Below, piece by piece: positions 1 through 5,560 of a DNA stretch of 7,797 nt; position 1 is the first letter of the stretch; each line of letters begins with the position of its first letter. The position numbers and the translations under genes are program-made. Location of the stretch: assembly GCA_030635805.1 (NCBI GenBank), contig DAOVYC010000024.1, positions 1 to 7,797 on the forward strand. Reading direction: 5' to 3'. The notes under the pieces were generated by a model that worked only from the letters and a program-made list of their open reading frames with translations, ran no database searches and had not been told where the DNA came from. The stretch comes from a bacterium. GTDB taxonomy: Bacteria; Patescibacteriota; Gracilibacteria; JAUYGZ01; DAOVYC01.

Positions 1-384
1 AAGTTTGAAGTTAAGGAAAGTGTTATTTTTCCCGGAATCGTACCGGAAAAAGATCTGGTTTCGCTAATCAACCTGGCTCATGTTTATGTGTTTCCTTCAC
101 TTTATGAAGGATTTGGTTTACCTCCGCTGGAGGCGATGAAGTGCGGTACGGTAACCTGTGTTTCTAATGTTTCCTCAATTCCGGAGGTTTGCGGACGGGA
201 AAATGCTTTCTTTTTCAATCCGTATGATGTTTTAGATATAGCCGAAACCCTATATCTGGCTTGCACGGATGAAGCCCGAAGAAATGAGATAATCAAGAAA
301 GGATTAGAGCGAGTGAAGGAGTTTTCGTGGGAGAAGACAGCGAAGGAAACGATGCAAGTTTATAGCTTATTAGCTGGTAGCTAG
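1..384 (+). CDS. GT4-family glycosyltransferase, C-terminal part (5' truncated by the window)
   Basis: Frame 1 is open from the first base to the TAG at 382-384, giving 127 visible residues beginning KFEVKESVIF. This is the C-terminal Rossmann half of a GT-B glycosyltransferase of the GT4 (Glycos_transf_1) type. Diagnostic is the stretch VYVFPSLYEGFGLPPLEAM, which holds the E-x7-E pair (visible residues 36 and 44) that contacts the nucleotide-sugar donor. It is followed by a conserved small-residue strand and S-IPEV, then the C-terminal helices. Such enzymes move a sugar from an NDP-sugar onto a lipid or glycan acceptor at the cytoplasmic face, typically for envelope polysaccharide; the substrate cannot be read here. 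A GTG at 88 lies within the conserved core and is not the start. The last codons (L-A-G-S-stop) lie inside a dispersed repeat (370-418), so the repeat supplies the C-terminal tail and the stop. Confidence 0.93.
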   Translation, partial: KFEVKESVIFPGIVPEKDLVSLINLAHVYVFPSLYEGFGLPPLEAMKCGTVTCVSNVSSIPEVCGRENAFFFNPYDVLDIAETLYLACTDEARRNEIIKKGLERVKEFSWEKTAKETMQVYSLLAGS

Positions 385-418
385 TAGCTGGTAGGGGCAC
401 TAAGAAGTTACAAGCTAA
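370..418 (+). repeat. Dispersed hairpin-forming repeat, copy 1
   Basis: This 49-bp stretch is nearly the same as 3299-3341. Shared blocks are TTAGCTGGTAGCT, then GGTAGGGG, then GCACTAAGAAG, then TACAAGCTAA. Relative to copy 2 it carries a 7-bp extra AGTAGCT unit, one G fewer, and one T-for-C change. The left arm TAGCTGGTAGCT and the right arm AGTTACAAGCTA are imperfect inverted repeats, so the RNA can fold with a central G-A mismatch and one G-U pair. A second pairing, GGGGCA (394-399) with TGCCCC (420-425), is also possible. The repeat overlaps the end of the glycosyltransferase gene and ends just upstream of the DUF389 promoter. A role as a 3' end structure or insulator is inference. No long T-tract follows, so it is not a classic terminator. 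Confidence 0.8.
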
Positions 419-447
419 TTGCCCCTTGGGGTAATTTATGATATAAT
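419..447 (+). promoter_or_regulatory. Sigma-70-type promoter with extended -10, for the DUF389 gene
   Basis: A -35-like TTGCCC (419-424) is followed after exactly 17 bases by a perfect TATAAT (442-447). The -10 is preceded by TG-A, making an extended -10 (TGATATAAT from 439). The predicted transcription start is near 454, giving a leader of only about 15 nt before the ATG at 470. A short CCCC-TT-GGGG palindrome (422-431) sits in the spacer, partly over the -35, and could be an operator or a coincidence. Confidence 0.75.
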
Positions 448-469
448 GTTTTGATCTAATTGAGTTAAA

Positions 470-1528
470 ATGCTCAGATTAATTCGTAAAATTTTCTACA
501 AAGTAGAAGATGAACTGGTGAAAGAAAGGCATAGGGTTTCTGTTATCCAGATGATTAAGGATAGCGCTACGGGTGATAGAGCTTTTTGGAGTTTGCTTAT
601 TTTGTCTGCGATTATTGCCACTCTCGGTTTGCAAGCCGGGAACGGGGCGGTAATTATTGGGGCAATGATTATTGCTCCGCTTATTTGGCCGATTTTGTCG
701 GTATCAATGTCGGTGGTAAAAGGTGAGACTAAACATTTTGGCCATACCATTGCTCTGAATTTTTTCAGTTTTGCCACAGCCGTTACTGTATCGGCAATTA
801 TTACTCTTCCTTTCATTGGGCAGGAGTTTAATGCTGAAATACTTTTACGATCGTCTCCCAACATAACTGATCTTTTTATAGCCTTATTTTCCGGAACCGT
901 GGCGGCCCTGTCCGTTTCGTGGCCAAAAATTACGAGCTCTATTGCGGGAGTAGCGGTAGCGGCATCATTGATGCCACCGATAAGTGTAATAGGTATCGGT
1001 GTCGCCAATGGAAACTTTGAACTTGCTTATGGAGCACTCCTACTCTTTCTGACTAATATTGTTGCTATCTTTATGGCTTCAATTTTTGTTTTCTTTATTC
1101 TTGGTTATCGACCGCACATCTTTATAAAAAAAGACGCCATAGTTCGTATGGAGGAAAGAATTATTGGAGCGGTAATTATTTTTATGCTTTTCCTGATCCC
1201 CTTCTCTTTCTTTATTACTCGAGTCTATCAGGAAAACAAATTAATATCTGATTCTCGTACTATTATACGATCTTTGGTAAATAAGCATGATAATTCCGCT
1301 TCACTAAAATCTTATAAAGGAAGTATTGAAAGTGGCTCATTACATATTATATCTGAAATTTTTGTACCGATGAGCAAGCCCTTTGCGGAAACAGATCGAG
1401 ATGCTTTTGCCCGAAAAATAGCTAATTCACTAAATACTCCCGTGATTCTGGATATCTTTCCCATTCCAATGCTGAGTACCGTGATTGTGGAAGAGGAGGT
1501 GGATGATTCTATGGAAACAGAATTATAA
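470..1528 (+). CDS. DUF389 family integral membrane protein
   Basis: This 352-residue protein has about six to seven hydrophobic spans, near residues 37-53, 59-81, 91-114, 132-150, 155-178, 184-213 and 231-250. It fits the DUF389 (TIGR00341-like) family: the conserved stretch IIGAMIIAPLIWPIL (62-76), a second small-residue helix with GVAVAASLMPPISVIGIG (160-177), and GALLLFLTNIVAI (188-200). The biochemical role of the family is not established; a channel or transporter in the inner membrane is the usual guess. A short charged N-terminus (about 35 residues) precedes the first span. A soluble tail of about 100 residues (251-352) follows the last span and ends in an acidic run. The start is fixed by an in-frame TGA at 461-463, with the ATG at 470 next. 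No Shine-Dalgarno is visible, and the leader is very short if the promoter call is right. It is probably monocistronic, because the next gene is on the opposite strand. Confidence 0.9.
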   Translation: MLRLIRKIFYKVEDELVKERHRVSVIQMIKDSATGDRAFWSLLILSAIIATLGLQAGNGAVIIGAMIIAPLIWPILSVSMSVVKGETKHFGHTIALNFFSFATAVTVSAIITLPFIGQEFNAEILLRSSPNITDLFIALFSGTVAALSVSWPKITSSIAGVAVAASLMPPISVIGIGVANGNFELAYGALLLFLTNIVAIFMASIFVFFILGYRPHIFIKKDAIVRMEERIIGAVIIFMLFLIPFSFFITRVYQENKLISDSRTIIRSLVNKHDNSASLKSYKGSIESGSLHIISEIFVPMSKPFAETDRDAFARKIANSLNTPVILDIFPIPMLSTVIVEEEVDDSMETEL

Positions 1529-1559
1529 ATTGTAAATTTTGAACTGTAAACTGCACAAT

Positions 1560-1578
1560 AATTGAGATTATCTTAATT
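1560..1578. terminator. Weak AT-rich palindrome at the convergent 3' ends
   Basis: AATTGAGAT-T-ATCTTAATT is a near-perfect palindrome (one mismatch) in the 48-bp gap between the convergent stops of the DUF389 gene and the small anchored protein, overlapping the latter's stop. It could help end transcription from both sides. It has no GC-rich stem and no proper loop or T-run, so the call is tentative. Confidence 0.25.
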
Positions 1579-2017
1579 ATTTGCGATAGCCTTGAGAAAT
1601 CGCTTCGTAGATAGATGAGAAGTAGACTCGGTTTTGAGGACTGATTTTTTCGGCGGCTTTACTGTTGATAGCATAAACTTTTTTACCGTTTTTGCTGGCC
1701 ACAAATTGAGCACCATCGGGAATGTCTATCGGTTCAACATCTTCCGGGAAGACGCCCAAGTCACTAAGGTCCAGTTCAAAAGTATCGTTGATGGTTGGTA
1801 CGGCAACGTGGTTGCGGGTTTTTAAGCGCGCTTGATGACCTTCAAGATGACCAATCAGTTTACCGGATTTAATCTTGTCAAAGCTGACGAGAGTGACTTT
1901 AGGATTGATCTCGCCGGTTTTCTGAATCGGATGATTGGGAAGTATGCGGACAGTGCCGGTGTAGAGACCGGTGAAAAAGGAGAGGATTACGATGGAAATG
2001 ATTATTAAGTATTTCAT
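1577..2017 (-). CDS. Small membrane-anchored protein with a cysteine-free Ada-like C-terminal domain
   Basis: This 146-residue protein opens with a hydrophobic segment (about residues 3-24) with little charge before it. It reads as a signal anchor, or a signal peptide without a clear cleavage site. The middle (about 38-90) is predicted beta-rich, with a K-x-G-KLIGHLEGHQAR stretch; I do not recognise it as a named domain. The end, DGAQFVASKNGKKVYAINSKAAEKI then NRVYFSSIYEAISQGYRK (101-146), matches the layout of the Ada-type zinc-binding fold. In that fold a strand with SKN-x-K-x-Y precedes a Cys-containing helix and N-R-V-x-F...A...GY-R. The cysteines that ligate zinc in Ada are absent here; the protein contains no cysteine at all and stops where the last CxxC pair would be. 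Function is unknown. It probably acts outside the membrane. No Shine-Dalgarno is seen before the ATG. It is divergent from the methyltransferase gene (78-bp gap) and convergent with the DUF389 gene (48-bp gap). Confidence 0.8.
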   Translation of the reverse strand: MKYLIIISIVILSFFTGLYTGTVRILPNHPIQKTGEINPKVTLVSFDKIKSGKLIGHLEGHQARLKTRNHVAVPTINDTFELDLSDLGVFPEDVEPIDIPDGAQFVASKNGKKVYAINSKAAEKISPQNRVYFSSIYEAISQGYRK

Positions 2018-2095
2018 TTTTCTGCTTAAGACTTTGTTCTACCATATCTTCCCCAGTTCCATTAGAATGTTCTGCGAAAAGTTAATAATTAGTTC

Positions 2096-3295
2096 ATGAA
2101 GTCCAGATATCTTTTTATTTTAGGAAAAACACCGGATTTATCGGTGTTTGAGTTGGCTCAGTTTTTTACTGAGAATGAAATAGTTTTTTGGGATGAAGAG
2201 TTTGCGATAGTGGAAACTGACATGGAGATTGAGGCTGATTTTTTGAATAGACTGGGAGGAACAGTTGCTATAGCCCGTCTTCTTGATGAATCACTGGAAG
2301 AATTTTTAGTATCTGAATTTAAAGATAGTGAAGGCAAAATCCCCTTTGGGATATCAGCTTATGGAATGAGAGATTTTGAAAGGAAAAAGCTTCTGCTTTC
2401 CTGTAAAAAAGTTTTGAAGTCTGAAGGAGTTAGCTGTCGCTTTGTGAATAAAGATTTTGGTAATTTAAATGCGGCTCAGGTGAAGGCGGAAAAATTGCTG
2501 GAAAAAGGAGCTTATCTGATTATGACTCGAAATTTAAACGGGAGAGAGTATCGGGGGATGGCTATTGCCGTTCAGGATGTCGATGCTTATTCCAAGAGGG
2601 ATTATGATAAGCCGTTTCGGGATGCCAGAATGGGGATGTTACCGCCAAAATTGGCGCAGATGATGACTAACTCAGGAGTGGGGGGAGCGAAGAGAGCGGA
2701 GGGAGCGGAGGGAGCGGAGGGAGCGGAGGGAGTCCTTCGACTATGCTCGGGATCTTCGGCGGTACGAGTATTTGATCCGTTTTGCGGATCGGGGACGGTT
2801 TTGATGGAAGCAATGTTAGCGGGATATAATGTGATTGGTTCTGATATTTCGGAAGATTGCGTGAAGGGTACTCGAAAGAATTTAGAGTGGTTCGAGAAGG
2901 AATTTAGGATTTCAGGAGGACAGTTCAAAGTTTTTCAGCATGATGCCAGTAGGGCATTTGATGAGAAATTGAAAGATGAAAATATTTGCATTGTGACTGA
3001 AGGATATTTGGGACCGCCACAAAGTGCCGTGCCTTCAGAAGATGTTCAGAAAAAGCTGTTTCATGAACTGATTCAGCTTTATGATAATTTCTTTCAAAAT
3101 GCTTCTAAGATACTAGAAAGGGGGGCAAGAATTTGTATTACTTTTCCGTTTTTTAACGGAAGGGAAAAGATTTTTTTCCCGGGAAAAAAGGGGCTGAAGA
3201 GATTTGGATTTGAGATAGTTTCGCCGGAGGAGCTGTTGTATTTCAGAAGAAATCAGGTAATGGGAAGAGAGGTGGTGGTATTCCGAAGGATCTAG
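2096..3295 (+). CDS. TRM11/COG1041-type SAM-dependent RNA (tRNA guanine-N2) methyltransferase
   Basis: This 399-residue protein resembles the Trm11/Trm-G10 class, which methylates guanine N2 in tRNA (position 10 in archaea and eukaryotes). Residues 1 to about 160 form the RNA-binding N-terminal region, opening MKSRYLFILGKTPDLSVFELAQFF. Residues 168-190 hold the family signature RDYDKPFRDARMGMLPPKLAQMM that precedes the methyltransferase fold. SAM motif I is VFDPFCGSGTVLMEAM (225-240), followed by a VIGSDIS acidic loop (246-252). Motif IV reads VTEGYLGPP (300-308), where classic N-methyltransferases have (D/N)PPY, so catalysis or target base may differ. Between the signature and motif I is a low-complexity insert, about residues 194-222, with (AEG)x4 at 201-212. 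It derives from DNA repeats. The frame stays open, so the protein is probably functional. An in-frame TAG at 2090-2092 makes the ATG at 2096 the first possible start; no Shine-Dalgarno is visible. The exact RNA target is unknown. Confidence 0.86.
   Translation: MKSRYLFILGKTPDLSVFELAQFFTENEIVFWDEEFAIVETDMEIEADFLNRLGGTVAIARLLDESLEEFLVSEFKDSEGKIPFGISAYGMRDFERKKLLLSCKKVLKSEGVSCRFVNKDFGNLNAAQVKAEKLLEKGAYLIMTRNLNGREYRGMAIAVQDVDAYSKRDYDKPFRDARMGMLPPKLAQMMTNSGVGGAKRAEGAEGAEGAEGVLRLCSGSSAVRVFDPFCGSGTVLMEAMLAGYNVIGSDISEDCVKGTRKNLEWFEKEFRISGGQFKVFQHDASRAFDEKLKDENICIVTEGYLGPPQSAVPSEDVQKKLFHELIQLYDNFFQNASKILERGARICITFPFFNGREKIFFPGKKGLKRFGFEIVSPEELLYFRRNQVMGREVVVFRRI
2686..2730 (+). repeat. 9-bp tandem repeat inside the methyltransferase gene
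   Basis: Four identical tandem copies of AGCGGAGGG occupy 2695-2730, preceded by one diverged copy (AGCGAAGAG, 2686-2694). The unit is a multiple of three, so copy changes would keep the frame and only alter the number of Ala-Glu-Gly triplets in the linker. The block is purine-rich on the coding strand and more GC-rich than the gene around it. Confidence 0.92.
2731..2755. repeat. REP-like palindromic repeat fragment captured in coding sequence
   Basis: Directly after the tandem repeats lies AGTCCTTCGACTATGCTCGG followed by GATCT. The ends AGTCCT and GGGATCT can pair with one bulge, giving a small stem. On the other strand the core reads CCGAGCATAGTCGAAGGA. From memory this resembles the widespread CTGAGCGTAGTCGAAGGA-type dispersed repeat of many bacterial genomes; no search was possible. 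It is translated here as part of VLRLCSGS, residues that do not look like family sequence. Confidence 0.5.
3141..3189 (+). repeat. Two adjacent perfect inverted repeats near the 3' end of the methyltransferase gene
   Basis: TTCCGTT (3144-3150) and AACGGAA (3155-3161) form a 7-bp stem with a TTTT loop. Ten bases on, TTTTTTCCCGGGAAAAAA (3172-3189) is an 18-bp perfect palindrome with no loop. An alternative pairing of CTTTTCC (3141-3147) with GGGAAAAG (3162-3169) would compete with the first stem. All of this is coding (ITFPFFNGREKIFFPGKKG), so the symmetry may simply follow from Phe and Lys codons. Confidence 0.4.
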
Positions 3296-3298
3296 GTT

Positions 3299-3341
3299 TT
3301 AGCTGGTAGCTGGTAGGGGGCACTAAGAAGCTACAAGCTAA
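3299..3341 (+). repeat. Dispersed hairpin-forming repeat, copy 2
   Basis: This is the second copy of the element at 370-418, starting 4 bases after the methyltransferase stop. Its arms TAGCTGGTAGCT (3300-3311) and AGCTACAAGCTA (3329-3340) pair at 11 of 12 positions around a loop of about 17 nt that carries GGTAGGGGGCACTAAGA. A short AGAAGCTTTTC follows, so it could act as a weak terminator for the methyltransferase transcript. As at copy 1, an extended -10 element for the next gene follows directly. The bound arms differ at one base from copy 1, in the sense of better pairing here. Confidence 0.8.
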
Positions 3342-3351
3342 GAAGCTTTTC

Positions 3352-3360
3352 TGATATACT
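3352..3360 (+). promoter_or_regulatory. Extended -10 promoter element for recG
   Basis: TGATATACT gives an extended -10 with hexamer TATACT (3355-3360), one mismatch from consensus. No good -35 is seen 16-18 bases upstream, where the dispersed repeat arm lies. Extended -10 promoters can work without one. The predicted start near 3367 leaves a leader of about 25 nt before the ATG at 3392. Confidence 0.5.
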
Positions 3361-3391
3361 GAAGCCTCTAAGTCTTAAGTATCTTGATTTT

Positions 3392-5431
3392 ATGTTGGAT
3401 ACCAGATTGTCATCGGTTCTCAGGACGACCAAGCAGAAGCTGGAACTTCTGAAAAGTATGGGACTGAAGACGGTTCAAGATCTCTTGGAATACTACCCAA
3501 GAGGATATGAGGATGTGAGTAATTTGGTGCCTATAAGTACGTTTAGTCTGCAGGAGAAAAATGCTTCGCGGGGATTTTTGAGTCCAATAAAGAGCGTGCA
3601 AACCAGGCATGGAAAGAGAATTCAGAAGGCGGTGTTTACCGATAAAGAAGGAGTGCAAATAGACTGCATCTGGTTTAATCAACCTCATCTGGCCAGAATA
3701 CATACCACTGAACAGGAAGTTATTATTTCCGGGAGAGTTAAACGGGGGTTTTCCGGATTATCATTTCAGGCTCCGATGGTGGAGATATTGAGCAACAATC
3801 AAGTTCATACGGCACGAATAGTGCCGATCTATCATGAAACTGAAGGTGTGGGTTCAAAATGGTTAAGAGAAAAAGTTCAGCAAGTGATTTATTATACGAA
3901 ATACGTGGAGGAGTTTTTGCCGGAAGATTTTTTAATGGAGAAAAAATTTCCGGTACGCAGTAAAGCCCTGGAACAGATTCACTTCCCCGATAGTACTTCT
4001 GAGATGAAGAAGGCGAGAGAAAGACTCGCTTTTGAGGAAGCTTTCTTGTTGCAGGCCAATGCTCTGCAGGCTAAATATACCTGGAAATCCGCAGGGGAGG
4101 GAAAAGTGATTCCGATGAATGTTTCTCTGATTAAAAAATATATGGAAACTCTCCCCTTCTCCCTGACTAATGCTCAAAAGATTGCACTCTATGAAATTTT
4201 GGACGACATGGAAGCCGGCTCCACAATGCTACGCCTACTTCAGGGAGATGTGGGCTGTGGTAAAACCATCGTCGCCGCTATCGCAGTTCTCAACGCGGTA
4301 GATGCCGGATACCAATGTGCGGTAATGGCGCCCACGGAAATACTGACCAAACAGCATTTCGCAAAATTTCAAGAAAGTTTTGAAGTTTTGGGAATAAAAG
4401 CTCCCAAGATTGAAATCCTGGTCGGTTCTCTTTCAGCGAAAGAGAAAAAGCGAGTGTTGGGACTACTGGCCAAGGGGGATGTCAATATTATTGTGGGAAC
4501 TCATGCTCTGATTCAGGATACGGTTAAATTCAAAAATCTGGGGTTGGCGGTAATCGATGAACAGCATCGCTTTGGTGTGGAGCAGCGAGCCAAACTTCAG
4601 AAGCATGGCGCACCGCACATGCTCATGATGACCGCTACACCGATCCCGAGAACACTCACGCTTACCATGTATGGCGATCAGGATCTTTCGGTGATTGACG
4701 AAATGCCACCCGGTAGAAAAGAGATTATTACCCGAGTGATTCAACCAGATTTTGCGGAAAAAGCCTCGCTTTTTATCACCGATCAGATTAGGAAAGGTAG
4801 ACAAGTATTTGTAATCTGCCCTTTGATTAACGAATCGGAGAAGATGGAGTTAACCAGTGTGACGGAAGAGTATGAAAGACTTTCCAAAGACGTCTTTCCT
4901 GAGTTTCAAATAACGTATCTTCATGGAAAGATGAAAACAAAGGAGAAAGACAAGATTATGCAAGATTTTAGAGATAAAAAATACGATATCCTGGTTTCCA
5001 CCTCGGTGATTGAGGTGGGAATAGACATTCCTAACGCAACGGTGATGATGATTCGGAGTGCCGAAAGATTCGGACTGGCTCAGCTCCATCAGTTTCGCGG
5101 AAGAGTTGGACGGGCGGGAGATCAGTCTTACTGCTTCTTGTTTGTAACTGATGCCGACGAGGGAATACCGAGGAGATTACAAGCTATGGAAAAATATAAT
5201 GATGGTTTTAAATTAGCGGAGATAGATCTGGAAATTCGCGGTCCGGGAGAAGTGTATGGCACTCGACAGAGCGGACTGCCGGATTTTCGACTGGCGAACG
5301 TTATGGACGGAAGACTAATCTCACAAGCTCGTAAGTTTGCGGAGAGTTTGTTGAAGGAAGATTTGGGATTGAATAAATTTCCGCTTTTGCGAAAAAAGCT
5401 GGAAGGATTAGGAAACAGATTTTTAAGCTAA
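3392..5431 (+). CDS. recG: ATP-dependent DNA helicase RecG
   Basis: This 679-residue protein has full RecG length and architecture. It reverses stalled replication forks and processes branched recombination intermediates in the cytoplasm, driven by ATP. The N-terminal wedge region (about 1-170) starts with a short helical stretch, LLKSMGLKTVQDLLEYYPRGY (19-39), followed by the OB fold. The SF2 helicase core shows the Q-like FSLTNAQ (256-262), Walker A GDVGCGKT (285-292), MAPTEIL (312-318), DEQH box (389-392), MTATPIPRTL (413-422), STSVIEVGIDIPNA (536-549) and QFRGRVGR (567-574). The C-terminal TRG translocation motif includes RGPGEVYGTRQSGLPDF (616-632). Walker A has Cys at 288 where Ser is usual, a mild change that should still bind ATP. 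The ATG at 3392 is the only sensible start and has no clear Shine-Dalgarno. It is transcribed from its own promoter and converges on pheT. Confidence 0.97.
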   Translation: MLDTRLSSVLRTTKQKLELLKSMGLKTVQDLLEYYPRGYEDVSNLVPISTFSLQEKNASRGFLSPIKSVQTRHGKRIQKAVFTDKEGVQIDCIWFNQPHLARIHTTEQEVIISGRVKRGFSGLSFQAPMVEILSNNQVHTARIVPIYHETEGVGSKWLREKVQQVIYYTKYVEEFLPEDFLMEKKFPVRSKALEQIHFPDSTSEMKKARERLAFEEAFLLQANALQAKYTWKSAGEGKVIPMNVSLIKKYMETLPFSLTNAQKIALYEILDDMEAGSTMLRLLQGDVGCGKTIVAAIAVLNAVDAGYQCAVMAPTEILTKQHFAKFQESFEVLGIKAPKIEILVGSLSAKEKKRVLGLLAKGDVNIIVGTHALIQDTVKFKNLGLAVIDEQHRFGVEQRAKLQKHGAPHMLMMTATPIPRTLTLTMYGDQDLSVIDEMPPGRKEIITRVIQPDFAEKASLFITDQIRKGRQVFVICPLINESEKMELTSVTEEYERLSKDVFPEFQITYLHGKMKTKEKDKIMQDFRDKKYDILVSTSVIEVGIDIPNATVMMIRSAERFGLAQLHQFRGRVGRAGDQSYCFLFVTDADEGIPRRLQAMEKYNDGFKLAEIDLEIRGPGEVYGTRQSGLPDFRLANVMDGRLISQARKFAESLLKEDLGLNKFPLLRKKLEGLGNRFLS

Positions 5432-5433
5432 TC

Positions 5434-5557
5434 AGTTGTCTGAACCGTGATTTTCTTGATTAAAGGATTATGGGATTTTCAAACACATAGATTATCTGGA
5501 TCACAAAAAACCAATCAAGGAAATCCCCTAATCAGGTGAATCAGGGTTCAGACAACT
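5434..5557. mobile_element. MITE-like inverted-repeat element between recG and pheT
   Basis: AGTTGTCTGAACC (5434-5446) and GGTTCAGACAACT (5545-5557) are perfect 13-bp terminal inverted repeats. Pairing continues inward with few breaks to about 5469/5522, giving arms of roughly 36 nt around a loop of about 52 nt. The arms are built from GATT-rich sub-repeats; GATTTTCTTGATT (5449-5461) can also pair at 12 of 13 positions with AATCAAGGAAATC (5513-5525). There is no coding capacity. The element starts 2 bases after the recG stop and ends 3 bases before the pheT stop, so it must be transcribed from both sides and may serve as a bidirectional 3' end structure. From memory, TGTCTGAACC...GGTTCAGACA elements are abundant in many uncultured bacteria; this is unchecked. 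Flanks AGCTAATC and AGCCTATC agree at 6 of 8 bases, a possible decayed target duplication. Confidence 0.72.
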
Positions 5558-5560
5558 AGC

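Noticed and set aside
285..384. Considered whether the glycosyltransferase is truncated by the repeat into a pseudogene
   Set aside because: The C-terminal helices typical of GT4 enzymes are complete before the repeat; only a few tail residues are repeat-derived.
496..1008. 170-codon antisense open frame opposite the DUF389 gene
   Set aside because: Composition follows from the complementary strand of a hydrophobic gene with clear family motifs; no independent evidence of coding.
1529..1560. AT-rich stretch with TTGTAAATTTTGAACTGTAAAC after the DUF389 gene, resembling degenerate TGTAAA repeats
   Set aside because: Too short and diverged to call a repeat family from a single instance; treated as ordinary AT-rich spacer.
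2018..2095. Possible divergent promoters between the small anchored protein and the methyltransferase gene
   Set aside because: Candidate -10s (TAGAAT at 2063, AATAAT at 2084, TATGGT on the minus strand) lack -35 partners at usable spacing, so none is supported.
2602..2928. Antisense open frame with Ser-Ala-Pro repeats opposite the methyltransferase gene
   Set aside because: It is the mirror of the AEG tandem repeat and of conserved methyltransferase codons; no start signal and no recognisable domain.
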